The notes beneath the pieces are model-generated. The model worked only from the letters and a program-made list of their open reading frames with translations. It did no database searches and was not told the DNA's origin. Shown here in pieces: positions 34,822-44,525 of a stretch of 64,000 nucleotides of DNA. Origin of the DNA: a bacterium (lineage in GTDB: Bacteria; Hinthialibacterota; Hinthialibacteria; OLB16); NCBI GenBank assembly GCA_022072055.1, contig JAJVIK010000004.1:86810-150809 (forward strand), written 5' to 3'. The translations under genes and the position numbers were made by a program. Numbering within the stretch: the stretch's first letter is position 1; the number at the start of each line of letters is the position of its first letter.

Positions 34822-36084
34822 CTACCTGGGCGGCAGGTATCCGCCCGAGGGAACCGGTGCGGCTCCAGCGGGGATCGTGGGACGCGCGGGTCTCGGCGGC
34901 TCCTCGGGTGGAGGTCCCACATACTCCCATTCGCCGCCAGGAGCTTGGTCGAGGAGCCAGCTGAGGTCCACAACCCTCGCGGAGGCGGCGGGGGCGGGTG
35001 TCCGCGGCCCGCTTGATGGAGTTCCCGCGATCAGACTGGCAGAGGGAGCGGGGGGACTAGCCGAAGGCATGAACCGAAGGTCTGGGGGGCATCCCTCGCG
35101 TTGATTGTAAAGCTGAGGGGCCGAGGTCCCCTCGCCGGCCTGGCCCTGGTACTGTTCCAGGAGCGCGCGATTCTTCTCGGCCTCTTCCCGCCACTTGGCC
35201 GTTTCATCCGTGCAGCGTTGGGCATCCGCCTGCGCCTTGCGCGCGAGCTCCTGGGACTTGCGGACCTCATTCATCATCAGGGCCAGGTCATACTTGTGAA
35301 TCGCGAGCTCCCGTTGACCCAGGCCGAGGGCGATCGCGGTCATCTCCTCGCGCTTCCTGGCGAGCTCGATCTCGCGCTGGCGGATTGATTCGCGGAGCGG
35401 TTTCTCCAGCGCCTGAACCAAACCCTTGACCGCGAAACGTTCGGCTTCGTTGAAGGCCCCCTCCTCCAGCCGTCTCCCGCGCCCGCCTTGGTGGAATTTC
35501 TCAAGACGCGGAAAGCCATCCTCGTAATCATACAAGACCGCGCGCACCCCCACCCGGTATTGGAGGTCCTCATCCACCCAAAAGCGGTCGTAATCGGTCA
35601 CCTCGAAAAGCGCGATGTAGTCGCACTCGAAATCCGGCATCATCTTGCGCAGCAGGTCCATGGAAAGTTGATTGCGAAGACGGTAATCGGCGAGGATGTG
35701 AGGCATGGCGGTGTAGAACCCGGTCTTGATCGGGTTGTCCGGGAGATCGGTCACCAGCCAGACCTCGCTCGCGAAGGAGCGCAGCGAGTTGGTGAATTCG
35801 GAAGCAAGACGGGTGTAAATCGGGGCGTTGATCGGATCATCGATCACCGGAACGACCAGGATGCGCACCCCGGCGGGATTGGCGCGGGTGAGGGAGAAGA
35901 TCCGGTATTCTTGGATCTGCTTCCAGGGGTTCAGGTCGGAAAGGGTCCAGGCGCGCGCCTCTCTCTCAGCGCCGAAGAGGACCCCGGCGGTCAACGCGAG
36001 CGGGAGGAAGGCGGCGGTAAAGGATGCCGCCCGTGGAAAGATTTTCCGGTTTGGACAGTTCGACTCTCGGAGTGGAATCCGCAT
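34822..36084 (-). CDS. Exported coiled-coil protein of unknown function
   Basis: 420 residues from ATG 36084 with GGGAG upstream. A signal peptide (AAFLPLALTAGVLFGAEREARA) precedes a 180-residue alpha/beta part (VRILVVPVIDDPINAPIY, YIALFEVTDYDRFWVDED) faintly like CsgG/GNA1162-type lipoprotein folds. A coiled coil (RESIRQREIELARKREEM to QADAQRCTDETAKWREEAE) and a Pro/Ala-rich tail ending in GGYLPPR follow. It is convergent with the Nramp-like gene (26 bases) and 83 bases downstream of the ceramidase gene. No firm family. Confidence 0.75.
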   Translation of the reverse strand: MRIPLRESNCPNRKIFPRAASFTAAFLPLALTAGVLFGAEREARAWTLSDLNPWKQIQEYRIFSLTRANPAGVRILVVPVIDDPINAPIYTRLASEFTNSLRSFASEVWLVTDLPDNPIKTGFYTAMPHILADYRLRNQLSMDLLRKMMPDFECDYIALFEVTDYDRFWVDEDLQYRVGVRAVLYDYEDGFPRLEKFHQGGRGRRLEEGAFNEAERFAVKGLVQALEKPLRESIRQREIELARKREEMTAIALGLGQRELAIHKYDLALMMNEVRKSQELARKAQADAQRCTDETAKWREEAEKNRALLEQYQGQAGEGTSAPQLYNQREGCPPDLRFMPSASPPAPSASLIAGTPSSGPRTPAPAASARVVDLSWLLDQAPGGEWEYVGPPPEEPPRPARPTIPAGAAPVPSGGYLPPR

Positions 36085-36167
36085 GTTTTCTCCCGGTTAT
36101 CCCCTGGCCGAAGCAAGACTCCGGCTCTTGACCGAGAGAAATTACAGGTTTCGTGCCACTTCACCCA

Positions 36168-37466
36168 TTACTTGAGAGTGGAGGCTCCCTCGCGCGCCGC
36201 GGAGAGGAGGGTGGGGGCGAGGTCGCGGCCATAGAAGCTCACGCTCGCCTCATATCCCCCCTTGTCATACTCCTCCGGCGCGAGAATGTAGCTGATCCAC
36301 TCATCGGCAAGTCCACCAACAAGGACATGCCTCGCGTCCGTGGCCTCGGAGACCTGCTTGCCGAGCTCGCTCCCGAGCCCCGCGGCCAGTTCACCGGGAA
36401 TCCCGACGATCACCAAATCCCCCAGGCGCAGGGAGACGCTCGCGGTTTCGCTCGGCGCAAGTTGCTTGAGCAGGTCCTCCATGATTTCGGGCCGCATTCC
36501 GTATTCCGTGCCGCCGGTCTCCATGAAGTCCTTGTGCCAAGTGCGCTTGGGGAGGGGGATGGTCTCGCGGTGGAAACTGAAGCGGTCGCACGGGCGCGCG
36601 GAGATCGACTCCCAGACCTTCACAGCCTCAAAGCCCAGCTCGCGCCCGTACCGTTCCGCGCGCTCCCAACGGCTGGGGCCGGAATCCGGTCGCGCCAGGG
36701 GGGACTGGTCCCCCTCCGCACCGTTGAAAAACAGAACGGTGACCCCCTGCCCGATCCAGGCCTCCAGCGTGCGCTGTAGATGCCCCGGCCAGCCCCCGGA
36801 AAACATCATCTCCGCCTCAGACATGAAGGTCGGGTGGGTGGCCCAATTGACCAAAACCGCGACGGGTTTGCCGGAGGTTTCCTCGATCCGTGTCACTGTC
36901 AGTGTCGGGTCGATATAGGTGTTCCCCTCCCTGCGGTTGCGCTTCCAGCCCTCTCCGATATTCTTCGATCCGGTTCCGATCCGGACCGGCCTGAGGTCCT
37001 TGGCGGCGCTCCTCACCACCTCGGCCAGTTTGGAAACCACGAACTCATAGAGTTCCGGTTTGTAGAGTCCGAGCTGCGGAATCGGGAAGGTGTTCATGGG
37101 GTTGATCTGATGGAGTTCGAGGCTGGCGTGCGAGTGGCTGGGGAGAATCATCATCGCCTCAAGGCTCCAGCCCTCGGAGGCGAGGTTCTCGACCACCGCG
37201 GGCTTGATCGCCGGAGGAATCCCCACGGCATCCAGGGTGACCAACGCGAAGCGCTTCCCTTCGCCCTCGAAAACCACCGCCTTGGCCCACACGCGGTCAT
37301 GCACCCCGACCGCGGGCTTGCTCATGCGTTCTCCATAGCCGCCCAGGGTCGCGCCCATCCCCAAGGGGGGTGTGAGGTCCACCCTCGCCGCTCCGGCCTT
37401 GAGATCCGTCGCGGTCGCCGCCGCGGCCAGAAGCGTGGAGAGGAGGATGGCGCTCAGCTGTTTCAT
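36168..37466 (-). CDS. Secreted neutral/alkaline ceramidase-like protein
   Basis: 432 residues with a signal peptide (KQLSAILLSTLLAAAATATD). AGAARVDLTPPLGM at the start of the mature part, LVTLDAVGIPPA, ILPSHSHAS, VNWATHPTF and NGAEGDQSP follow the neutral/alkaline non-lysosomal ceramidase family. The family zinc site includes the His residues of SHSHAS and the ATHP loop. Full-length ceramidases also carry a C-terminal beta-sandwich that is missing here, as in the many short bacterial relatives. Likely an exported hydrolase; whether it cleaves ceramides is unknown. Confidence 0.85.
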   Translation of the reverse strand: MKQLSAILLSTLLAAAATATDLKAGAARVDLTPPLGMGATLGGYGERMSKPAVGVHDRVWAKAVVFEGEGKRFALVTLDAVGIPPAIKPAVVENLASEGWSLEAMMILPSHSHASLELHQINPMNTFPIPQLGLYKPELYEFVVSKLAEVVRSAAKDLRPVRIGTGSKNIGEGWKRNRREGNTYIDPTLTVTRIEETSGKPVAVLVNWATHPTFMSEAEMMFSGGWPGHLQRTLEAWIGQGVTVLFFNGAEGDQSPLARPDSGPSRWERAERYGRELGFEAVKVWESISARPCDRFSFHRETIPLPKRTWHKDFMETGGTEYGMRPEIMEDLLKQLAPSETASVSLRLGDLVIVGIPGELAAGLGSELGKQVSEATDARHVLVGGLADEWISYILAPEEYDKGGYEASVSFYGRDLAPTLLSAAREGASTLK

Positions 37467-37602
37467 GGGAATCTCCTTGGGGACCGGCGCCGGGTGGTTC
37501 CCGCCGGCGCGTTTGGAGGGAATATACCTCGACCTCCCCTTCCAATGACAGGCTGTTTTTGAAACCCGCTTGGTCTAGGATGGAGGAAAGGAGAGCGGAG
37601 CG

Positions 37603-38538
37603 ATGGAATACGTGCAACTCGGACGAACCGACCTGGAGGTCAGTCGGATCTGCTTTGGAGCCTGGGCGATTGGCGGATGGTGGTGGGGAGGCGCGGATGA
37701 CGCCGAATCGATCAAGGCCATCCACGCCGCCCTGGATGGGGGTGTCAATTTCTTCGACACCGCCGATGTCTATGGCGGCGGCCGTTCCGAAACGGTCCTG
37801 GCGAAGGCTTTGGAGGGGCAGAACGGGGTCTACATCGCCACCAAGGGAGCGGTCCAGTTCGACAGCCAATGGATGACGGGCGTCTCGAATGAAAAGGGTT
37901 ACCTCAAACGGGCCTGCGAGGCCTCCCTCAAACGTCTTAAGCGCGAGGTCATCGACCTTTACCAGGTCCATTGGCCTGACGAAAAGACCCCGGTTGAGGA
38001 GCCGATTCAAGCCCTTGTGGAACTGCAAAAGGAGGGGAAGATTCGATTCTTCGGCCTCTCCAATTTCGGGATTCGGGACCTCGAAACCGCGCTTGATGTG
38101 GCCCGCTATGAGTCGCTCCAACCCCAATACAGCCTCTTGCACCGGGAGATCGAGGAGGAAATCCTTCCGTTCTGCGAGGACAACGAGATCGGGATTCTCG
38201 CCTATAGCCCCCTGGCCTGCGGCCTGCTCACCGGGAAATTCACCGAGGATTCGGTGTTCCCGAAAGGGGACCACCGCGGCGAAAACCCGGACTTCCAAGG
38301 GGAGACCTTTCTGCGCAATCTGCGGATTGTGGAGTTGCTCAAGGAATACGCGGAGAAGCAGGAATGCACGGTAACTCAGCTCGCGATCAGCTGGGTGCTC
38401 GCCCATTCGGGGGTCACTTGCGCGATCTGCGGGGCGCGGAGGGACATGCAGGTGGATGAGATCGTGGAAGCCATCGACTACCCCCTTTCCGAGAAACAGG
38501 TCCTCGAAATCAAAGCGTTGGTGGAGCACTGCGAGTAA
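37603..38538 (+). CDS. Aldo/keto reductase
   Basis: 311 residues. Starts MEYVQLGRTDLEVSRICFG. The catalytic tetrad is visible: Asp in FFDTADVYGGG, Tyr in the same motif, Lys in YIATKGAV and His in YQVHWPDEK. LQPQYSLLHREIEEEILP and ILAYSPLACGLLTGK are typical of the AKR NADPH pocket. The substrate is unknown. It heads the 19 kb plus-strand gene run and ends 55 bases before the radical SAM gene. Confidence 0.93.
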   Translation: MEYVQLGRTDLEVSRICFGAWAIGGWWWGGADDAESIKAIHAALDGGVNFFDTADVYGGGRSETVLAKALEGQNGVYIATKGAVQFDSQWMTGVSNEKGYLKRACEASLKRLKREVIDLYQVHWPDEKTPVEEPIQALVELQKEGKIRFFGLSNFGIRDLETALDVARYESLQPQYSLLHREIEEEILPFCEDNEIGILAYSPLACGLLTGKFTEDSVFPKGDHRGENPDFQGETFLRNLRIVELLKEYAEKQECTVTQLAISWVLAHSGVTCAICGARRDMQVDEIVEAIDYPLSEKQVLEIKALVEHCE

Positions 38539-38593
38539 GAATCGGGTAGATTGGGGTTGGAGGAAGACCCCAACAAGGTCGGTCACCGAGTCC

Positions 38594-39694
38594 ATGCTCA
38601 CCCGCAAATTACGGATTGTCGGACAGGAGCTGCGAGCCCGGCGGCGCGCCCTCATGGCCAAGGGCTCGCTTGAGATCCTGATCCTGTATGTCACCAACCA
38701 CTGCAACATGCGCTGCGCGCATTGCTTCTTCGCTGATAATCTCAACGATGGGACCGAGGATCTGAGTCCCGAACGGTTGGGACGAATCCTCCGAACACTC
38801 CCCCCCGTTCGGGAGGAAATCGCGATCACCGGCGGGGAGCCTTTCCTCCACCGCAAGCTCCCCGAGATGGTTCGACTCATTCACGACTCCCCGAGCGCGC
38901 GGGACATCCAGATCAACACCAACGGCTTTTACACCGACCGAACGCTCGCCTATTGCCGAGAGATGTTATCCTGGAACCGCAAGCGGCTCTCGATTCAAAT
39001 CTCCTTGGATGGACTCGAATCGACGCATGATGAAATCCGAGGCATCCCGGGCGCGTTCCAGAAGGCCATGGCCACGGCGGAAAGGCTCCGCTCCCTCGCG
39101 CGCTGGGAAGAGCCGGGCTTTTTCAGCCCGGTTTTTCTGATGGTCATCAACAAGAAAAACTACACGGAAATTCGCCCCTTGGCGGAGTTCATCCGAAAAG
39201 AGTTCGGGATCGCGCTGGCCTTTGAGCTGGTGCGGGGCACGGAATTCAGCGCGTGGGAGATACCCGAGGACCTTCGCGAGGAGGGGTTTAACCCCCCCGA
39301 ATTGGGGCTGCCCCCGGAATCCGATTGGGACAGGATTTACGGCGATGTGCGCGACTTGAACCGTGAAATGGACTTCCCCTTTCGTCTGTTCAACTCCAAG
39401 CTGAGGACTCAGTTCGAGATGCTCCGTAAGCGGCGCAAGATGGTGAATTGCGTCGCCCCCAAGGGCCTGACACCGGTCATCTACGCCAATGGGGATGTGG
39501 CGACCTGCGAGTTCTCCAAGCCTTTCGCCAATCTGGGAGACTTCGGGGATGATTTCAGCGCGCTGTGGGAGTCGGAAGAATCCAAGCGCAATCAGGCGGC
39601 CCTCCAGACCTGCTTCTGCACTCACGCCTGCTTCCTGACGCCGAGCATGCGCCATGATCTGCGCTCAAACCTTCGCCTGCTATCCGACCTGTGA
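38594..39694 (+). CDS. Radical SAM protein with SPASM-like C-terminus
   Basis: 366 residues from ATG 38594. The iron-sulfur motif is TNHCNMRCAHCFF (CxxxCxxC), followed by ITGGEPFLHRK and the QINTNGF and QISLDGLES strands of the radical SAM barrel. The C-terminal third has further cysteines (VNCVAPKG, ATCEFSKPF, CFCTHACF) as in SPASM domains that bind extra clusters and often act on peptides or sugars. Its stop overlaps the GTG of the GT2 gene. No precursor peptide is seen nearby. It may modify a product of the neighbouring glycosyltransferases. Confidence 0.85.
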   Translation: MLTRKLRIVGQELRARRRALMAKGSLEILILYVTNHCNMRCAHCFFADNLNDGTEDLSPERLGRILRTLPPVREEIAITGGEPFLHRKLPEMVRLIHDSPSARDIQINTNGFYTDRTLAYCREMLSWNRKRLSIQISLDGLESTHDEIRGIPGAFQKAMATAERLRSLARWEEPGFFSPVFLMVINKKNYTEIRPLAEFIRKEFGIALAFELVRGTEFSAWEIPEDLREEGFNPPELGLPPESDWDRIYGDVRDLNREMDFPFRLFNSKLRTQFEMLRKRRKMVNCVAPKGLTPVIYANGDVATCEFSKPFANLGDFGDDFSALWESEESKRNQAALQTCFCTHACFLTPSMRHDLRSNLRLLSDL

Positions 39695-40629
39695 CCGCGA
39701 ACGCGCCCGATGTCTCCATCATCCTGGTCACCTGGAATCGCCGGGAAGACCTCCGCGAGGCGCTCGACTCCATCCGCGCGCAGGAGGGGATCACCCGGGA
39801 GATCCTCATCATCGATAACGGCTCCACGGACGGAACGCTTGAATTCCTGGAATCGCTTGAGGATCCGATCCGAATCATTCGCAACCCGACCAACCGCGGG
39901 GCCTGTGTCGGGAAGAACCAGGGAATCCTGGCCGCGAAAGCCGAGGTGATCGCCTTCATGGACTCGGATGCCGTCCTCCTGAACCCTTGTTCCCTCCGTG
40001 ACCTGAGACAGAGGTTGCTGGAGCATCCGGATCTCGGCGCGGTGGCCGGGCCGATCTACACCGACAGGGAGCTCGCCAACCCTTGGGTGTTTGGGATTCA
40101 CTTCACCGATGATCTGTATATCGACTGGGAGAGATCACGCGGCGGACTTGGTGAGGCCGAGGCTCTTTCCACCTGTTTCATGGTGATGCCGAGGAAGGTC
40201 GCGACGGAGGTCGGGGGTTTTGACCCGGTCTTTTTCTACCAGCATGAGGACCTGGACTTCTTTGTCCGGGTTCGCGCGCTCGGTTACCGCGCCGAGGTCG
40301 TGGAGGGCTACCCGGTCTGGCACAAGGTGGCCCAAACCGGGCGCAAGGTGGACCGCTGGCTGGTGATGCACTTCCGCGAGGAGTGGCGGCATCAATATCT
40401 GCTGATCAAGTCGGTGGGATTTCTTCGCGCGGCGCGCCTGCTCGCGCGTAACTTGATCGACTCCTCGCGCATGCGAGCCTATTATGTCCGCCCAATCCGC
40501 TGGAGGAAGTTTGTCCTCTTGTTTGTGTTGCTCCCGATCCTCATGCTCTTGCTGGGACCTTGGATCCTCCTCCAACGCGGAAAAAACCACCTTGAGGGCC
40601 CGCGACGGGAAATGAGCCGGAAGCCATGA
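39691..40629 (+). CDS. Glycosyltransferase family 2
   Basis: 312 residues from GTG 39691, overlapping the preceding TGA. A GT-A fold: VSIILVTWNRREDLREAL, IIDNGSTDGTLEF, NRGACVGKNQGI, then the metal-binding FMDSDAVL and GGFDPVFFYQHEDLDF. A transmembrane helix (KFVLLFVLLPILMLLLGPW) ends the protein, so it probably works at the inner face of the inner membrane. The acceptor is unknown. ATGA overlap with the next gene couples them. Confidence 0.9.
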   Translation: MTANAPDVSIILVTWNRREDLREALDSIRAQEGITREILIIDNGSTDGTLEFLESLEDPIRIIRNPTNRGACVGKNQGILAAKAEVIAFMDSDAVLLNPCSLRDLRQRLLEHPDLGAVAGPIYTDRELANPWVFGIHFTDDLYIDWERSRGGLGEAEALSTCFMVMPRKVATEVGGFDPVFFYQHEDLDFFVRVRALGYRAEVVEGYPVWHKVAQTGRKVDRWLVMHFREEWRHQYLLIKSVGFLRAARLLARNLIDSSRMRAYYVRPIRWRKFVLLFVLLPILMLLLGPWILLQRGKNHLEGPRREMSRKP

Positions 40630-41951
40630 GGAAGATCGCGATTCTCGGAACCGGGCCCCTGCCGATTGAGCGGGATTCCTACATCTATTCCTCCTCGAAC
40701 CGCACCTGGCATGTGGCCAAGGGGCTGCTCGACTCCGGCCACCGAGTTCATGTGATCGCCTTTCGCCCCACGCGAGTGGAGCGCGGCCAACGCAAACTCG
40801 ATCCCGAACACAGGACCTTCGAGGATGGAGCCTTCACCCTCGATTCGGTGGAGGAGATGATTCACTTCCGGAACGATGCCTTCCTGCGCGCCCGCTTGGA
40901 GGGCTTCGGACCGGACCTTCTGATCGGGGTCAACGCCTTCCCGGCCGCGCGCGCCGCCGCGCTGGTCCCCTCAATCCCCTTCTGGGCCGACATGAATGGG
41001 TTTGGAATGGGGGAGGTTCAGGTCCGAGCGCGCTTGACCGGACGGGATGAGGCCATTCCTCACGGTTGGGGGGATGAGCTGCCGGCCCTTGTTCACGCGG
41101 ATGTCTTTTCGGCGGCAAGCGGCCCGCAGCGTTACGCGCTGGTTGGCGAACTGGCCGCCATCGGACGGTTGCGCGCCTCGACCTGCGGGTACGAATTCGT
41201 CCATGTCATCCCCAATGGGCGCGAGGACCCGCCTCCATCGACCGATTCTCCGCCCTTGCGCTCTGATCTCCCGGAGGACGCCATCGTTGCGCTCTGGATC
41301 GGGTGCTACAATTATCAGTTCGACACCGAGAACCTCTTCAAGGGCCTCTCCATCGCGATGGAGAAGGACCCGCGAATTCACTTTGTCTCCACGGGCGGCC
41401 AGGTGGATGGCCACAACGAAATCACCTTTTCCGCTTTCCGAACCCAGGTGGATTCCAGCCCCCACCGGGATCGCTGCCACTTTCTGGGTTGGCTCGACTG
41501 GCTCGATTTCGATGCCCTGATGCGCGCCTCGGACCTCGGGGTGAGCATGGATGTTCCCTGCTATGAGACCGAATTCGGCGCGAGGAACCGACTCACCGAG
41601 ATGATGCGAGTCGGCCTTCCCGCAATCACCACCGAAGGCCCCGAGATCGCCCGCGAGTTGGTCGAGTCCGACGCGGGATGGGTCGTTCCGGCGCGTTCGC
41701 CGGAGGCCTTCGCGGATGCCCTCTTGGCCGCCGCCGCCTCACCCGAGCTGCGCGCCCGAAAGGGCGCGAACGGCCGTCGCCTGTTCCTTTCAAGGTACAC
41801 CCTCTCCGCAAGCCTGGCCCCGTTGCTGCGTTGGGCGGAAAACCCGTGGACCGCCCCGGACAAGGGCTCTCAACCGTTGCTCCTTCAAGCCAAGACCCGC
41901 GACGAGGGCCGCGGAATCCTTGGCAAACTCCGCCGCCTCACTAAAGGGTAA
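40626..41951 (+). CDS. Glycosyltransferase (GT-B fold, family 4-like)
   Basis: 441 residues. N-terminal half begins KIAILGTGPLPIERDSYI; the C-terminal half has VIPNGREDPPP, VALWIGCYNYQFDTENL, CHFLGWLDWLDFDALMRASD and TEMMRVGLPAITTEGPEIARE, the nucleotide-sugar-binding part of GT-B enzymes. No membrane helix. Donor and acceptor are unknown; GDP-mannose is made by the product at 21009-22109 and is one possibility. ATGA overlap with the GT2 gene. Confidence 0.87.
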   Translation: MRKIAILGTGPLPIERDSYIYSSSNRTWHVAKGLLDSGHRVHVIAFRPTRVERGQRKLDPEHRTFEDGAFTLDSVEEMIHFRNDAFLRARLEGFGPDLLIGVNAFPAARAAALVPSIPFWADMNGFGMGEVQVRARLTGRDEAIPHGWGDELPALVHADVFSAASGPQRYALVGELAAIGRLRASTCGYEFVHVIPNGREDPPPSTDSPPLRSDLPEDAIVALWIGCYNYQFDTENLFKGLSIAMEKDPRIHFVSTGGQVDGHNEITFSAFRTQVDSSPHRDRCHFLGWLDWLDFDALMRASDLGVSMDVPCYETEFGARNRLTEMMRVGLPAITTEGPEIARELVESDAGWVVPARSPEAFADALLAAAASPELRARKGANGRRLFLSRYTLSASLAPLLRWAENPWTAPDKGSQPLLLQAKTRDEGRGILGKLRRLTKG

Positions 41952-41996
41952 ACCCACATTCCTTGTCCAAACCCACTCCGATTGGTAACCTGAAGC

Positions 41997-43169
41997 GTGC
42001 TTCAAACCTCTCGATTCACATCTCCATTCCCCGCCCTTCTCGGGCGCGCGCCGAGTGTCGCCGCCTTGTTCCTGCTTGTCTTCTTTTTTCCCTCTCAAGA
42101 TGTCCATGCCGGCGATTGGCCGATGTTTCGAGGCGGGCCCTCCCTAGTGGGCCGAGCGGAGGGGATCCGGTTTCCCGACCGGCTGGAACTCAAATGGAAG
42201 TTTGAAACCAAGCGTCCGGTGAGGTCCTCCCCCGCCATCGTCCAAGGACGTGTGTATTTCGGCTCCAATGACAAACGGGTCTATTGCCTCGATGCCGCGA
42301 GCGGCGCGCCGGTCTGGTCGGCGAGCACCGAAGGTCCGGTGGAATCTTCGCCGCTCGTTCTGGACGGAAGGGTCTATGTCGGCTCCTCGGATGGGTTCCT
42401 TTATTGTCTGGATGCAAGCGCCGGTTCGCTCCTTTGGAAGTTCGAGACCGAGGATCGAATCCTATGCGGGCCAAACTGGGTTTCCCTACCCGAAGGGGGT
42501 CGCAAGGGGGTCCTTTTCGGCAGTTACGACGGCAAGCTTTACTGCGTTGATTCTCAAACAGGGGTCAAAATCTGGGATTATCTCACGGACAACTATGTGA
42601 ACGGCTCCCCAGCGGTGGATGGAAAGGTGACCGTGGTGGGGGGGTGTGATGCCCGGGTGCACATTGTTTCGGTCACCGATGGACACAAGGTGGGAGAGGT
42701 GGACGCGGGCGCCTACATCGCGGCGTCAGTCGCGCTGGAGGGGGGACGAGCCTATGTGGGGCATTACGACAACGAGGTTCTCTGCGTGGACATCCCCTCC
42801 GCCACCGTGGCCTGGATCTACAAGGATCGGAACTTCCCTTACTTCTCCTCGGCGGCGCTGGGCCCGAAGCAGGTTCTGGTCGGCGGTCGGGATCGAAGGC
42901 TCCACTGCATCGACCGAAACACCGGAGCGGCGATCTGGGCCTTCCGCGCGCAAGGCAAGGTGGACAGCTCCCCCGTGATAGTCGGGGACAAGGTTCTCTT
43001 CGGAGCGGAGGATGGACGCCTCTATCTCCTTCGCCTCGCGGACGGCGCGGAGGTCTGGTCCCATGAAATCGGACAGGGGATGATGGGGTCTCCGGCGGTC
43101 ACCGAAAATCTTGTCGTGATCGGCGCGGAGGATGGGGCTGTGTATGCATTCGAGCCGCCCCGGCGCTAA
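41997..43169 (+). CDS. Exported PQQ-type beta-propeller protein
   Basis: 390 residues from GTG 41997. A signal peptide (VAALFLLVFFFPSQDVHA) precedes DWPMFRGGPSLVG and about seven WD-like blades of the PQQ-repeat type: VYFGSNDKRVYCLDAASG, VYVGSSDGFLYCLDA, KLYCVDSQTGVKIW and so on. Such propellers occur in PQQ dehydrogenases and in BamB-like assembly proteins. Catalytic residues of alcohol dehydrogenases are not evident, so a binding or scaffold role is likelier. It sits 18 bases before the HemW-like gene. Confidence 0.87.
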   Translation: MLQTSRFTSPFPALLGRAPSVAALFLLVFFFPSQDVHAGDWPMFRGGPSLVGRAEGIRFPDRLELKWKFETKRPVRSSPAIVQGRVYFGSNDKRVYCLDAASGAPVWSASTEGPVESSPLVLDGRVYVGSSDGFLYCLDASAGSLLWKFETEDRILCGPNWVSLPEGGRKGVLFGSYDGKLYCVDSQTGVKIWDYLTDNYVNGSPAVDGKVTVVGGCDARVHIVSVTDGHKVGEVDAGAYIAASVALEGGRAYVGHYDNEVLCVDIPSATVAWIYKDRNFPYFSSAALGPKQVLVGGRDRRLHCIDRNTGAAIWAFRAQGKVDSSPVIVGDKVLFGAEDGRLYLLRLADGAEVWSHEIGQGMMGSPAVTENLVVIGAEDGAVYAFEPPRR

Positions 43170-43187
43170 ACGGAATTGGAGGACCCC

Positions 43188-44525
43188 ATGACAACCGAAC
43201 TCGCGCGCCCCTTGCCACTGGCCCCCCAGAAGGAAACCACGCCCGGGAATTACTTTGTCTCCAATTACCCGCCGTTTTCGTTCTGGACTCCGGAGCAGGT
43301 TCCCAAGGCGCTTGAAGTCCTGGATTGTTCCCCCCAACCGGAGACCCCTCTGGGTCTTTATGTTCACATCCCCTTTTGCCGTAAACGCTGTCACTTCTGT
43401 TACTTCAAGGTCTACACCGACAAGAACGCGGCCGAGATCCAGGACTACAACTCCGACCTGGTCCGGGAACTGGAGATGTACACGGGCAAGGCGTTCCTCG
43501 GCGGGCGCCGACCTCTGTTTGTGTATTTCGGCGGCGGAACCCCATCGTATCTCTCGGCCCGACAGCTTCTCGCCCTCGCGGAGGAGCTCAAGCGGGTCCT
43601 GCCCTGGGATCATGCCGAGGAGGTCACCTTTGAGTGCGAGCCGGGAACATTGAACGAGTCGAAGCTCGAGACCTTGCGCGAGATCGGGGTGACCCGGCTG
43701 TCGCTGGGGGTCGAGAACTTCAGCGACCATATTCTCGAGATCAATGGCCGGGCGCACCGCTCCCCGGAGATACAGCGTGTGTATGAGTTCGCGCGCTCCG
43801 TGGGTTTTCCGCGGATCAACATCGACCTGATCGCGGGAATGGTCGAGGAGACCGAGGAGAACTGGCGAAGCTGTGTCGAGAAGACCCTCGCGATGTCCCC
43901 GGACAGTGTCACCATCTACCAGATGGAGATCCCCTACAACACCACGATCTACCAGCGGATGAAGGCCGAGGGAAGGCTGGTGGCGCCGGTGGCGGACTGG
44001 GAAACCAAGCGTCGCTGGGTGAGCGAGGCCTTCGCGGCGCTGGAGGCCGCCGGTTACGCCATCGGCAGCGCCTACACCGCGGTCAAGGACCCCACCCGCG
44101 CGCGGTTCCTCTACCGCGATCATCTCTGGCGCGGCGCGGACCTCCTCTCGCTCGGAGTGGCCTCCTTCTCCCACATCAACGGAGTCCACCTCCAGAACGA
44201 GAAGGACTTCGAGGTCTACACCTCGCGGATCGAGCGCGGCGAAATGCCGATTCACCGAGGCTATGTTCTCACCGAGGACGAGCGCCTGATCCGCGAGACC
44301 ATCCTGCAATTCAAGCTCGGGAAAGTGTCGGTCGGCTACTTCCAAGACAAGTTCGGAGTGGACATCCGCGAGCGCTTCGAGCAACCCCTCGCGAGCTTGC
44401 GAGAGGAGGGAATCCTCCGCGTGGAGGGGGATGACCTGAACCTGACAAGGGCGGGGCTGTTGCAGGTGGATCGCCTGCTGGAGCGCTTCTTCCCGTCGGC
44501 CCACCGGAGCGCGCGGTACACATGA
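43188..44525 (+). CDS. HemN/HemW-like radical SAM protein
   Basis: 445 residues from ATG 43188 (GGAGG upstream). YVHIPFCRKRCHFCYF gives C64, C68 and C71; the fourth Cys of true coproporphyrinogen oxidase HemN is Phe here. VYFGGGTPSYLS, ECEPGTLNESKLETL and LSLGVENFSDHILEINGRAH follow the family, and the C-terminal domain is HemN-type. The HNxxYW heme motif of HemW is not seen near DHLWRGADLL. So neither heme enzyme is a safe name. Its place before a chorismate-lyase-like and a halogenase-like gene, with ATGA overlap, suggests a biosynthetic role. Confidence 0.85.
   Translation: MTTELARPLPLAPQKETTPGNYFVSNYPPFSFWTPEQVPKALEVLDCSPQPETPLGLYVHIPFCRKRCHFCYFKVYTDKNAAEIQDYNSDLVRELEMYTGKAFLGGRRPLFVYFGGGTPSYLSARQLLALAEELKRVLPWDHAEEVTFECEPGTLNESKLETLREIGVTRLSLGVENFSDHILEINGRAHRSPEIQRVYEFARSVGFPRINIDLIAGMVEETEENWRSCVEKTLAMSPDSVTIYQMEIPYNTTIYQRMKAEGRLVAPVADWETKRRWVSEAFAALEAAGYAIGSAYTAVKDPTRARFLYRDHLWRGADLLSLGVASFSHINGVHLQNEKDFEVYTSRIERGEMPIHRGYVLTEDERLIRETILQFKLGKVSVGYFQDKFGVDIRERFEQPLASLREEGILRVEGDDLNLTRAGLLQVDRLLERFFPSAHRSARYT

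Noticed and set aside
33226..35016. 596-residue plus-strand frame over the transporter
   Set aside because: It is the second frame of the transporter gene; its product has Gly/Arg/His-rich composition with no motif.
42726..44504. 592-residue minus-strand open frame
   Set aside because: It is antisense to the propeller and radical SAM genes, which show clear motifs; the antisense product shows none.
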